Made by a program: the position numbers and the translations under genes
In this document: in pieces, positions 24,417 to 33,015 of the stretch
Position numbering within the stretch: the first letter of the stretch is position 1
Layout of the letters: each line of letters starts with the position of its first letter
Assembly (NCBI GenBank): GCA_019638185.1
Contig: JAHBUH010000002.1
Location: 248,001-312,000, forward strand
Origin: Leadbetterella sp.
Lineage (GTDB): Bacteria; Bacteroidota; Bacteroidia; Cytophagales; Spirosomataceae
Length of the DNA stretch: 64,000 nt
Reading direction: 5' to 3'
Notes under the pieces: model-generated
Seen by the model: the letters and a program-made list of their open reading frames with translations, nothing else
Database searches by the model: none
What the model was told of the DNA's origin: nothing

Positions 24417-26582
24417 ATGTTGAGAAGAACTGTCTGTTTTGTAGTAGTGGCCATGTTCTCATGCCTCGTTTCCCACGCCCAGTCCGGCGGCTCCCAATGG
24501 ACCGAGGACGGTAACGGAAATTATACCATAGAAGAAAAAGGCATAGTCCGGACTGATTTTAAGACCAAAGCACAGGAAACCGTAGTGCCTTCTGAATGGC
24601 TGGTGGCTGACGGTAAATCTCTGAGAGTGAGGAGTTTTACTTTCTCCAAAGACTTCGGGTCGGTGTTGATCTTTACCAATACGCAGCGGGTGTGGCGCTA
24701 CGATACCCGGGGCGACTACTGGCTCCTGGACCTGAAAACCCGTCAACTGAAGCAGCTGGGCAAAACGCTTCCGGCGACTTCCCTGATGTTTGCGAAAGTG
24801 TCACCTGACGGCACAAAGGCTGCCTATGTCAGCAGGAATAACCTGTATGTGGAGGACCTGAAGAGCGGCCGGATAAAGCAGCTGACTTTTGGGAAAGGGA
24901 AACTGATCAGCGGTACGTTCGACTGGGTGTATGAAGAGGAGTTCGACTGCCGCGACGGCTTCCGGTGGAGCCCGGACAGCCGGTCAATTGCTTTCTGGGA
25001 GATTGATGCCAACACCATCCGGGATTTTTATATGATCAATACCACCGATTCCATTTACTCCTTTACGGTGCCGGTAGAATATCCCAAAGTAGGCGAGACG
25101 CCCTCGGCCTGCCGGGTGGGCGTGGTGACCGTGGCAGACGGCAAGACGGTATGGATGAAGGTTCCGGGCGACAACCGCCAGCATTATATTCCCCGGATGG
25201 ACTGGGCTGAAAATTCAGACGAGCTGATCCTGCAGCAATTGAACCGCAAACAGAATCACAGCAAACTGTTTTACACCAACGCCCGCACCGGCGAAGCCCG
25301 CGCCTTTTACGAAGAAAAGGATGAAGCCTGGGTGGATATAAGAACCAGCTGGTCCGGAAGCGAGGGCGGATGGCGATGGCTGAATGGAAACCGGGATTTC
25401 CTCTGGATCAGCGAAAAAGGTGGCTGGAACCATATTTTCAGGGTATCCCGGGACGGTAAGAATGAGACCCTGATCACCCGGGGGGACCTGGACGTGATCT
25501 CGCCGCTGGCAGTAGATGAGACGAACGGTTTTGTGTATTACCTGGCGTCGCCTTTTAACGCTACCCAAAGATACCTCTACCGTTCCCGCCTGGATGGAAA
25601 AGGAGAGGCCGAACGGGTAAGCCCTACGGCGCTGGAAGGAACGCATAATTACATGATCTCGCCAAACGGCCTTTTTGCCCGGCATTCTTTCAGCAATTAC
25701 TACACCCCGCCCATGATGGAAGCCATCACCCTGCCGGATCATAAGCCCGTTAATCCCGCTGAAAGCATCGCTGATAAGTTTGATCCGTCGCGGAAAACGC
25801 AGTCCAATGTGGAGTTCTTCAAGGTGGTGACCGAAGACGGCGTGGAGATGGACGGCTGGATGGCGAAACCCAAAAACTTTGATCCGAAAAAGAAATACCC
25901 CGTGGTATTCCTGGTCTACAGCGAACCGGCATCGGCCACGGTAACCGATCGCTTCGGGATAGGCCGGAACGGGCTATACGAGGGCGATATGGCCGCAGAC
26001 GGCTACCTCTATATGTCGGTAGATAACCGCGGTACCCCCGCACCGAAGGGCCGCGCATGGCGGAAATCCATCTACCGGAAGATCGGTGTGATCAACATCC
26101 GCGACCAGGCCATGGCCTGCAAAAAGATCCTGGAAACCTACCCGTTTGCCGATCCCGCCCGGGTGGCGGTTCACGGATGGAGCGGTGGCGGTTCTGCCAC
26201 CCTGAACCTTCTCTTCCAGTATCCTGACCTTTACCAGACGGGCATTGCCGGCGCCGCCGTGGCTAACCAGCTCACCTATGATAACATTTACCAGGAGCGG
26301 TACATGGGCCTGCCCCAGGAAAACCTCCAGGATTTTGTGCAGGGTTCACCCGTTACGCACGCCAAAAACCTGAAAGGAAACCTGCTGTATATCCACGGCA
26401 CCGGAGATGATAACGTGCATTACCAGAACGCCGAAATGCTGATCAATGAGCTTATTAAGTATAACCGCCAGTTCCAGTTCATGCCCTACCCGAACCGCAA
26501 CCACGGCGTACGCGAAAAGCACCTGAGTACGCTGTTTACGAACTATCTGAAGCAGCACTGTCCGCCGGGGGCGAGGGACTAG
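24417..26582 (+). CDS. S9 family peptidase, dipeptidyl peptidase IV-like
   Basis: 721 residues with a signal peptide (VVVAMFSCLVSHA, then Q), an N-terminal beta-propeller (DPPIV_N, about 80-430) and a C-terminal alpha/beta hydrolase domain. The nucleophile is Ser in GWSGGGS (near residue 588), the Asp in DDNVH and the His in NHGVRE. YSEPAS marks the oxyanion Tyr loop. EEEFDCRDGFRWSPD carries the Glu pair that binds the free N-terminus in DPP IV. The enzyme would remove N-terminal dipeptides (X-Pro type) from peptides in the periplasm. DPP IV is usually GWSYGG; the Gly here is a small variation. It lies 84 bp behind the GH3 fusion and may share its transcript. Confidence 0.9.
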   Translation: MLRRTVCFVVVAMFSCLVSHAQSGGSQWTEDGNGNYTIEEKGIVRTDFKTKAQETVVPSEWLVADGKSLRVRSFTFSKDFGSVLIFTNTQRVWRYDTRGDYWLLDLKTRQLKQLGKTLPATSLMFAKVSPDGTKAAYVSRNNLYVEDLKSGRIKQLTFGKGKLISGTFDWVYEEEFDCRDGFRWSPDSRSIAFWEIDANTIRDFYMINTTDSIYSFTVPVEYPKVGETPSACRVGVVTVADGKTVWMKVPGDNRQHYIPRMDWAENSDELILQQLNRKQNHSKLFYTNARTGEARAFYEEKDEAWVDIRTSWSGSEGGWRWLNGNRDFLWISEKGGWNHIFRVSRDGKNETLITRGDLDVISPLAVDETNGFVYYLASPFNATQRYLYRSRLDGKGEAERVSPTALEGTHNYMISPNGLFARHSFSNYYTPPMMEAITLPDHKPVNPAESIADKFDPSRKTQSNVEFFKVVTEDGVEMDGWMAKPKNFDPKKKYPVVFLVYSEPASATVTDRFGIGRNGLYEGDMAADGYLYMSVDNRGTPAPKGRAWRKSIYRKIGVINIRDQAMACKKILETYPFADPARVAVHGWSGGGSATLNLLFQYPDLYQTGIAGAAVANQLTYDNIYQERYMGLPQENLQDFVQGSPVTHAKNLKGNLLYIHGTGDDNVHYQNAEMLINELIKYNRQFQFMPYPNRNHGVREKHLSTLFTNYLKQHCPPGARD

Positions 26583-26642
26583 GCCGGGTTTCCGCTCTGT
26601 GTATGAGCAGATTTTACCACGCTGTGGAGGGACCGCCCGGTC

Positions 26643-27464
26643 TCACTCCACCGGGTTAACCAGGGTGCCGATCCCGTCAATACCAATCAGCACTTCATCC
26701 CTGCTCTTCAGCGTAAATTCATTTTCAGGAACGATGCCCGTGCCGGTCATGATGAGGCAGCCGTGGGGGAAGGAGCATTCGCGGAAGACGAAGGATACCA
26801 GTTCCTGTGGGCTGCGTTTCATCTGGCTGATGGCGATGGACGACTGGAATGCGGTGCGGTCTTCCCGCCGGATTTCCAGGTGGATGCGTGTGTCGGGCGG
26901 CAGGGGCTCTTCCGTGACCAGGATGCAGGGGCCTACGGAGGCGCATCCGTCGTAGGTTTTGGCCTGGGGCAGGTAGAGCGGGTTTTCGCCTTCTATGCTG
27001 CGGCTGCTCATGTCGTTTCCGATGGTGTAGCCGATGATCTTACCGGAGGAGGTGACTACCAGGGTGAGCTCGGGTTCGGGGACGTCCCAGGTGGAGTCTT
27101 TGCGGATCCGTACCGGCCGGCCGGGGTGGGCTACGCGGTGGGCGGTGGCTTTGAAGAAGACTTCGGGGCGCTCGGCTTCGTAGACACGGGCGTAAAAATC
27201 ACCGCCGCCGGCATCTTTACTCTCTTCCTGGCGGCCGATCTTGCTGCGGAGGTAGGTGACTCCGCAGGCCCAGAGTTCCTGGCGGTCTATGGGTGCCAGG
27301 AGGGTGCCTGTATGGTGTACTACAGGCGCTGTTTTGATCGCTTCTTCCAGGGTGGAAAAGAGCCTGTCGTCATTGATGCAGGTGTTCCAGTCCCGGTCTT
27401 CCAGGAGGTAAAAGGTACTTTCTTTTTCAATGATAATTCCGCGTTCGGTTCTGTATAATTTCAT
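26643..27464 (-). CDS. Fumarylacetoacetate hydrolase family protein (sugar-acid type)
   Basis: 273 residues with the FAH fold: [12 protein letters not shown] carries the metal-binding E-x-E pair, [16 protein letters not shown] holds the Asp-containing loop, and [13 protein letters not shown] the conserved QxKxxDG stretch. The pieces [10 protein letters not shown] and [13 protein letters not shown] are those of the FAH subgroup that includes 2-keto-3-deoxy-pentonate dehydratases (XylX/KdaD-like). With an SMP-30 lactonase next door, a role in oxidative pentose or sugar-acid catabolism is plausible. Exact substrate unproven. The gene is convergent with the DPP IV gene and the lactonase gene lies upstream on the same strand (47 bp gap). 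Confidence 0.75.
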   Translation of the reverse strand: MKLYRTERGIIIEKESTFYLLEDRDWNTCINDDRLFSTLEEAIKTAPVVHHTGTLLAPIDRQELWACGVTYLRSKIGRQEESKDAGGGDFYARVYEAERPEVFFKATAHRVAHPGRPVRIRKDSTWDVPEPELTLVVTSSGKIIGYTIGNDMSSRSIEGENPLYLPQAKTYDGCASVGPCILVTEEPLPPDTRIHLEIRREDRTAFQSSIAISQMKRSPQELVSFVFRECSFPHGCLIMTGTGIVPENEFTLKSRDEVLIGIDGIGTLVNPVE

Positions 27465-27511
27465 ATCAGGTCAGGTATTTTTTAAGGTGGGCCGGGGATG
27501 TCTGCTCATGG

Positions 27512-28483
27512 CTAATTCCTCATTTTCCAGCGCCAAACCCGTGTATTGTTGGTAATATAAAGTGTTTTCTGGTCTTCTGACAGGGCGCAGTTGGATACCG
27601 GCTCGTCCAGCCAGAGGTTTCCGAGGAGCTTCCCGTCGGCATTAAAAATAAAGATCCCTCCCGGTCCGGAAGAATATACGATGCCCCGCCGGTCAATCTT
27701 GAGGCCGTCCGGCCCGCCGGGCAGCTTCTCTGCCGGGGTATAAAACAGCCGGCCGTTTTTCAGCCGGTCGCCGTCTATGTCGTAGAGGTACCAGTGGGGC
27801 TTTGCGGGATCGGAATTCGCGATCAGGATCCGCTTTTCATCCGGGAAAAGGGCAATGCCGTTAGGGCGGGTGAGCGAGTCCACGAGGAGGATAACCTCGC
27901 CGTTGGTTTTGATCTTGTATACCCCGTTAAAAGGGATTTCTTTGCCGGGGTCTGCGTCGCTTTGGGAAGGAAGCCCGTAGGGCGGGTCTGTGAAAAAGAT
28001 TTCGCCGGCTGAATTCATGACGGCGTCATTGGGACTGGAGAACCGCTGGTTTTTATAGCGGTCGGCCAGGGTGATGAACCGGGATTCGGGGTGGGAAACC
28101 GGCGCATCCATCCGGGCCATCCGGCGGTCACCGTGCTGGCAGAGGACCAGGTTTCCCTGCAGGTCTGCCAGGAGGCCGTTACTACCGGGTTCCCGGCTGG
28201 CTGATTTTTCGCCCGTAAACCCCGATGGCCGGAGGTACACGGAGGTGCCGCCGGCTTCGGTCCATTGGTAGACGGTATTGGAAGGGGCGTCAGAAAACAG
28301 GAGCCGGCCGGCGATCCACAGGGGGCCTTCGGTCCAGGTATGCCCTTTGGAGATGACCTCGGGGAGCTTACCGGAGGTGAAGACCCGGTAAAATTCCTCG
28401 TCCATCCGCACGACCCCCTTCGGGTTCTGTGCCGGTAGCCGGAAGGCTGCGAAGAGAAGAACAAACGCCGTTACGTATCTCAT
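27512..28483 (-). CDS. SMP-30/gluconolactonase/LRE family protein
   Basis: 323 residues with a signal peptide (YVTAFVLLFAAFRLPAQ) and a six-bladed beta-propeller. Metal-site motifs are TWTEGPLWIAG (first Glu), SSPNDAVMNSAGEIFFTDPPYG (Asn and Asp) and RPNGIALFPDEK with GGPDGLKID. The family opens sugar lactones with a Ca2+/Zn2+ centre and here would act in the periplasm. The neighbouring FAH-family enzyme suggests the product feeds a sugar-acid pathway. It sits 46 bp downstream of the CocE-type gene, all on the minus strand. Confidence 0.85.
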   Translation of the reverse strand: MRYVTAFVLLFAAFRLPAQNPKGVVRMDEEFYRVFTSGKLPEVISKGHTWTEGPLWIAGRLLFSDAPSNTVYQWTEAGGTSVYLRPSGFTGEKSASREPGSNGLLADLQGNLVLCQHGDRRMARMDAPVSHPESRFITLADRYKNQRFSSPNDAVMNSAGEIFFTDPPYGLPSQSDADPGKEIPFNGVYKIKTNGEVILLVDSLTRPNGIALFPDEKRILIANSDPAKPHWYLYDIDGDRLKNGRLFYTPAEKLPGGPDGLKIDRRGIVYSSGPGGIFIFNADGKLLGNLWLDEPVSNCALSEDQKTLYITNNTRVWRWKMRN

Positions 28484-28529
28484 TTCTATAAGGTTAATCA
28501 GGGCCCGGACTCCCGCCCGGGCAGGACTT

Positions 28530-30398
28530 TTATTTCAGGATATCTACTTCAATGACCGAGTCATTAAATACTTTGTGCAGCGCTTTGATGAAATCACTTT
28601 GGTCTGCCTTGTAGATATTATCCACGTATTTCTGGGGGTTACGGTCAAACAGCGGGAACCAGGTGCTTTGTACCTGGATCTGTATCCTGTGGCCTTTCCG
28701 GAAGGTATGGTACACATCCTGGAGGGCGAAGTTGACGTCTGTTTTCTGGTTAGGCACAAAAGCCTCCGGCTTCTCAAAACTGTTCCGGAAGCGGCCCCGC
28801 ATGATCTCACTCCTGACCATCTGGTGGTAGTTACTCAGTATGATGTTTTTATACGGCATATAGTCGTGATCTTTTTCATCTGGCGGGTACACATCGATCA
28901 GCTTCACCACCCAGTCGGCGTCTGATCCGCTGGTGCTGACCTTTAAGCGGGCCATGATCTCGCCGGCCAGGGTGATGTCATCCTCCAGTACTTCGGTTTC
29001 AAACACCAGCACATCCGGCCTGCGGGCGGAAAAACGCTGGTCTTCCGACATGTAGTTCCGGGCGGTAAAACCCATGGTGGTGGTGATGTCTTCGGTGTAG
29101 GGCACCGGCTTCATGGGATCACTCACAAACTCCGCATTACCGGCTGCGGCAGGGGCCGAGGTGCTGAGCTGACCGTTTTCCACGAGGTAGAATTTCAGTT
29201 TCTGCGCTTCTTTAGGCGGCCATTGGGCAAATTCTCCCCATTTTTTGGAGCCAGTGTCAAACATATAGGCTTCGGGCAGGCCGATGGTGCCGTCGCCGCT
29301 CTCCTTCAGGAAATGCCGGAAGAATTTAGCCTCAATATTTTTCTGGTAGAAGGTAGCGATGCTGTCGCCGAAATATACGCTGGTGTGCAGGGTGTGGCCC
29401 TTTTCCCTGGACCACCCGCCATGGTCAAAAGGCCCCATGACGATGCTGTTATACTTTTTGCCGGGATTTTGTTTCCGGATGCTCTTGTAAGTATTCAGGG
29501 GGCCGTACAGGTCTTCGGCATCAAACCAGCCGCCCACCACCATTACGGCGGGATTAATGTTTTTCAGGTGGGGGAGGATGTTGCGTTTCTGCCAGAAGGT
29601 ATCATAGTTAGGATGGTTCACGATCTCCTGCCAGTAGAAATTGTCCTTATAATATTTCTGTACGTTTTTCAGCGGGCCCAGCTCCATGTGGAACTGGTAG
29701 CCGTCACGGGTGTACTTGTCGATCATCTGGTCGTCATACCAGGCCGTAGGGGTGGGGCCGCCGGACTGCTTACCAAACACCGGGAACGTGAAGAGGTAGG
29801 CCTGGGTAAAGGCGCCGTTATGGTGGAAATCATCAAAGAAGAAGTCGGAGATGGGGGCCTGGGGCGAGGACGCCTTCAGGGCCGGGTGCGCGTCAATGGT
29901 GCCTGCAGTGGTATAGAAACCCGGGTAGGAGCCGCCCCACTGGCCTACACGGCCGTTATTGAAGGCAATGTTCTTCACCAGCCAGTCGATGGTGTCATAC
30001 GTGTCAGAGCTTTCGTCCGGGGCTATTCCCGGGCCGTTTCCGGGGTTATTCGGGGTCATATTGGTCCAGGTGCCTTCTGACATCCAGCGCCCGCGCACAT
30101 CCTGGTAAACAAAAATATATTTTTCTTTCATCATGTGCTCGGAGGGACCCAGCCGGGCGGGGTACTCGTCGGCTTTGTAGGGGGCCACGCTGTAGCAGGT
30201 GCGCTGCATGACCATGGGGTAAAGCTTCTCGGCCGATGCGTCTTTAGGCACATATACATGGGTAAAGAGCTTAGTGCCGTCTTTCATGGGGATCCGGTAG
30301 GCATATTTGGTGTAGTTTTCTTTGATCCATTCCGTGGTATTCTGAGCCCATGCTCCTAAAGGCAGCAGGAGCAGAAACAGGTATTTCAGTCTTTTCAT
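28530..30398 (-). CDS. CocE/NonD family hydrolase (alpha-amino acid ester hydrolase-like)
   Basis: 622 residues with a signal peptide (LFLLLLPLGAWA, then Q). The catalytic Ser is in GQWGGSYPGF (near residue 167), Asp in WFDAEDLYGP and His in FDHGGW, giving the X-Pro dipeptidyl-peptidase (S15)/CocE triad, with the C-terminal jelly-roll domain (about 420-620). The strand FFFDDFHHNGAF, with adjacent acidic residues, recalls the carboxylate cluster of alpha-amino acid ester hydrolases. It would cleave esters or amides of small amino-acid-like acyl groups in the periplasm. A divergent antiporter gene lies upstream, sharing the promoter region. Confidence 0.85.
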   Translation of the reverse strand: MKRLKYLFLLLLPLGAWAQNTTEWIKENYTKYAYRIPMKDGTKLFTHVYVPKDASAEKLYPMVMQRTCYSVAPYKADEYPARLGPSEHMMKEKYIFVYQDVRGRWMSEGTWTNMTPNNPGNGPGIAPDESSDTYDTIDWLVKNIAFNNGRVGQWGGSYPGFYTTAGTIDAHPALKASSPQAPISDFFFDDFHHNGAFTQAYLFTFPVFGKQSGGPTPTAWYDDQMIDKYTRDGYQFHMELGPLKNVQKYYKDNFYWQEIVNHPNYDTFWQKRNILPHLKNINPAVMVVGGWFDAEDLYGPLNTYKSIRKQNPGKKYNSIVMGPFDHGGWSREKGHTLHTSVYFGDSIATFYQKNIEAKFFRHFLKESGDGTIGLPEAYMFDTGSKKWGEFAQWPPKEAQKLKFYLVENGQLSTSAPAAAGNAEFVSDPMKPVPYTEDITTTMGFTARNYMSEDQRFSARRPDVLVFETEVLEDDITLAGEIMARLKVSTSGSDADWVVKLIDVYPPDEKDHDYMPYKNIILSNYHQMVRSEIMRGRFRNSFEKPEAFVPNQKTDVNFALQDVYHTFRKGHRIQIQVQSTWFPLFDRNPQKYVDNIYKADQSDFIKALHKVFNDSVIEVDILK

Positions 30399-30423
30399 TG
30401 TAAGGTTATTTGATTAATGGAGT

Positions 30424-30454
30424 CAAATATATTGGTTTTTTTTGCTTATTTTTG
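30424..30454. promoter_or_regulatory. Divergent -7 boxes between the CocE-type and antiporter genes
   Basis: The minus strand reads TATATTTG (30424-30431, 26 bp from the CocE-type ATG) and the plus strand reads TATTTTTG (30447-30454, 46 bp from the ATG at 30501). They overlap in the sense that each -33 region would fall across the other. Their closeness makes mutual interference possible. Confidence 0.4.
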
Positions 30455-30500
30455 TACTTAAACCGTTTTGTTTTTTCATTTAAATCCCCTGGAATACCTT

Positions 30501-31751
30501 ATGGAATTATACTATTCCTTTTCGATTCTTATTGTTCTTGCTTCTTTTTTTGCTTACCTGAATTTACGTTTTTTAAGGCTGCCTCCGGCTATCGGGATCA
30601 TGGTGATCGCCATGTTTTCTTCCATTTTCCTGGTTATTTTCGGTAAGTTTTTCCCGGAAACGGTGACCGGGTTCTCCGAGCTTCTGATCGGTGTGGACTT
30701 TACGGAGGTGCTGATGGGCGCCATGCTGAATTTCCTGCTTTTTGCCGGGGCGGTTCATATTAATATTGCCGACCTTCGCGAGCAGAAACTCCCGGTCATG
30801 CTCTTTTCCACGGTCAGTGTGATCATTTCCACGTTTGCGGTAGGGCTGATCCTGTATTATGTGCTTCCGCTGCTGGGTTTTGGGATGCCGTTATTATATT
30901 GTCTTCTGTTCGGCGCCCTGATCTCGCCTACTGACCCGGTGGCCGTGCTCAGTATTTTAAAGAATGCCAACGTGCCGAAATCCCTGGAAACCAAAGTGGC
31001 CGGTGAGTCGCTTTTTAATGACGGTGTGGCGGTAGTGGTCTTTGCGGTGATCCTTAACCTGACCCTGGGCGATTCCTTTGACATCACGTTCGGGAATATT
31101 TCCTGGCTGCTGCTGAAAGAGGCAGGCGGGGGCTTCCTGCTGGGCGCCTTTTTAGGTTTTACGGCCTCTAAAGCTATTAAAAGTGTGAACGACTACATCG
31201 TTTCGGTGCTCATCACGCTATCTGTGGTGATGGGCGGCTACCTGATAGCCCACGCCATGCACATTTCCGGCCCCCTGACCATGGTGGCTGCCGGGATCAT
31301 CATTGGTAACTACGGCAAGCGCACCGCTATGTCAGACGAGACCAAAGATTACCTGAATAAGTTCTGGGAGCTGATCGATGAAATCATGAACGCCGTTCTT
31401 TTCCTGTTTATCGGGTTTGAATTGCTGCTGATCCCGAATATCCTGGATTACTGGCTGGTGGGTGTGGTGTCTATTGTGGTGGTGCTGGCCGCACGTTTCC
31501 TTTCCATCTGGGTACCTACTTTCCTGATCCGGTTTAAACGGAAGTTTTCGCCGGGTACCATTAAAATCCTGGTCTGGGGCGGATTACGCGGTGGGGTTTC
31601 CATAGCCCTGGCCTTATCTACGGGAGAAAGCGAGTACCGCTATATCCTGATCGCCATCACGTATTTTGTGGTGGTCTTCTCTATTGTGATCCAGGGGCTT
31701 ACGGTGGGTAAAGTGGCCGGGAGGGTGCTGAAGGAGGAAGGAAGTGAGTAG
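30501..31751 (+). CDS. Sodium/proton or cation/proton antiporter (CPA1/NhaP type)
   Basis: 416 residues from the ATG at 30501 (MELYYSFSILIVLASFF); the frame is open further up but only from a TTG that overlaps the promoter region. About twelve helices. The CPA1 signature motifs ISPTDPVAVLSILK and GESLFNDGVAVVVF contain the ion-binding Asp residues (TDP and ND), and GGLRGGVSIALALS near the C-terminus is the conserved Arg helix. It exchanges Na+ (or K+) for H+ across the inner membrane. No C-terminal RCK domain is attached. Confidence 0.9.
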   Translation: MELYYSFSILIVLASFFAYLNLRFLRLPPAIGIMVIAMFSSIFLVIFGKFFPETVTGFSELLIGVDFTEVLMGAMLNFLLFAGAVHINIADLREQKLPVMLFSTVSVIISTFAVGLILYYVLPLLGFGMPLLYCLLFGALISPTDPVAVLSILKNANVPKSLETKVAGESLFNDGVAVVVFAVILNLTLGDSFDITFGNISWLLLKEAGGGFLLGAFLGFTASKAIKSVNDYIVSVLITLSVVMGGYLIAHAMHISGPLTMVAAGIIIGNYGKRTAMSDETKDYLNKFWELIDEIMNAVLFLFIGFELLLIPNILDYWLVGVVSIVVVLAARFLSIWVPTFLIRFKRKFSPGTIKILVWGGLRGGVSIALALSTGESEYRYILIAITYFVVVFSIVIQGLTVGKVAGRVLKEEGSE

Positions 31752-31774
31752 TAGTTTTTTAATGGTTAGTGATG

Positions 31775-31840
31775 AATGGTTAATTGTTAATGGATGATGG
31801 AAAGCGACAATCCATCATTAATCATTAACAATTAACCATT
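31775..31840. terminator. Bidirectional inverted repeat between convergent genes
   Basis: AATGGTTAATTGTTAATG (31775-31792) and its exact complement (31823-31840) form 18 bp of stem, extended inward by ATGATGG/CCATCAT (31794-31800 and 31812-31818), with loop 31801-31811. T-runs flank it on both strands. It lies between the antiporter stop and the isomerase stop and probably ends both transcripts. Sequences built from this ATTGTTAATG word are a common intergenic theme in the phylum. Confidence 0.7.
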
Positions 31841-31850
31841 TATAATTAAA

Positions 31851-32903
31851 TCACAGTCCGAGTACGCTCTTATTCACCGCCTCATCCGCGCCGGTAGCTG
31901 CGAAATCATCAAAGGCGCGGGTGGCTACCTCGATGATATGGCTTTCAATGAAGGGAGCGCCTTCGCGGGCACCCTGTTCGGATGATTTGATGCAGCATTC
32001 CCATTCCAGCACGGCCCAGCCGTCGTAGCCGTACTGGCTGAGCTTAGAGAAGATGGCTCCGAAATCCACCTGCCCGTCACCCAGGGAACGGAAGCGCCCG
32101 GCGCGGTCGGCCCAGCCGGCAAAGCCGCTGTAAACGCCCTGCTTTCCGGTGGGATTAAACTCGGCATCTTTGACGTGGAAGGCTTTGATCCTTTCGTGGT
32201 AGAAGTCAATAAACTGCACGTAGTCCAGTGCCTGGAGTACAAAATGGCTGGGGTCGTAGTTGATGTTAGCCCGCGGGTGATGATCCACATTCTCCAGGAA
32301 GCGCTCAAAGGTGGCGCCGTCAAAGAGGTCTTCACCGGGGTGCAACTCATAACAGTAGTCCACGCCGTTTTCGTCAAAGACATCCAGGATGGGTTTCCAG
32401 CGTTTTCCCAGCTCTTTGAAGGCGGTTTCGATCAGCCCCGCCGGCCGCTGCGGCCAGGGGTAGAGAAACGGCCAGGCCAGTGCGCCGGAGAAGCCCACAT
32501 GGGAGGTAAGGCCCAGGTTCCGGGAAGCCACAGCGGCCAGTTTGACCTGCTCTATGGCCCATTCCCGGCGGGCGGGCTCGTTGCCGTGCACTTCTTTCGG
32601 GGAAAAGGCATCAAAGAGGGGGTTATAAACAGGATGGGAGGCCACCAGCTGCCCCTGCAGGTGGGTAGACAGCTCCGTGATTTCCAGGCCTTTATCAGCC
32701 AGGCGGCCTTTTATTTCGTCAGCGTAGGTTTTGGATTCCGCTGCTTTTTTTACATCAAAAACAGAGGGGTCGTTTGTAGGGATCTGCAATCCCTTGTAAC
32801 CCAGAGACGCCATGTAGTCGGCTATGGTATCCAGGGAGTTAAACGGGGGGGTATCGCCTAAGAATTGGGCGAGGAATATACCGGGACCTTTTATTGTTTT
32901 CAT
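31851..32903 (-). CDS. Sugar phosphate isomerase/epimerase (AP-endonuclease 2-like TIM barrel)
   Basis: 350 residues from MKTIKGPGIFLAQFL; the frame is open 23 codons further up but into an intergenic repeat. The fold is the xylose-isomerase-like TIM barrel: metal-site pieces are ELHPGEDLFDG (Glu/His), NYDPSHFVLQ (Asp/His), FHVKDAEFNPTG (His-x-Lys-Asp) and VLEWECCI (Glu). The family epimerises or isomerises keto-sugars. Together with the Gfo/Idh/MocA oxidoreductase on the same strand just upstream it resembles the two-enzyme sets that convert inositols or 3-keto sugars. The substrate cannot be stated. Confidence 0.85.
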   Translation of the reverse strand: MKTIKGPGIFLAQFLGDTPPFNSLDTIADYMASLGYKGLQIPTNDPSVFDVKKAAESKTYADEIKGRLADKGLEITELSTHLQGQLVASHPVYNPLFDAFSPKEVHGNEPARREWAIEQVKLAAVASRNLGLTSHVGFSGALAWPFLYPWPQRPAGLIETAFKELGKRWKPILDVFDENGVDYCYELHPGEDLFDGATFERFLENVDHHPRANINYDPSHFVLQALDYVQFIDFYHERIKAFHVKDAEFNPTGKQGVYSGFAGWADRAGRFRSLGDGQVDFGAIFSKLSQYGYDGWAVLEWECCIKSSEQGAREGAPFIESHIIEVATRAFDDFAATGADEAVNKSVLGL

Positions 32904-32908
32904 AAAAT

Positions 32909-33005
32909 TAGCTTTGAGCCTGGAGCTATGAGCCTTGAGCTTAAGTTCATCGGGCCGATAATACGCCTTCAATTACTCATAGCTCACAGCTCACAGCTCA
33001 TGGCT
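32909..33005. repeat. Intergenic repeat built from AGCTATGAGCC words
   Basis: The gap between the isomerase and oxidoreductase genes (32904-33015) contains TAGCTTTGAGCC and GAGCTATGAGCCTTGAGC (32910-32940) and, on the opposite orientation, CTCATAGCTCACAGCTCACAGCTCATGGCT (32977-33004). The same words recur at 36298-36380. These can fold as a long stem. Confidence 0.6.
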
Positions 33006-33015
33006 TGATTATTGG

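Noticed and set aside
30468-30500. Upstream TTG start of the antiporter
   Set aside because: It lies just after the -7 box and adds residues unlike the family; the ATG at 30501 begins a normal first helix.
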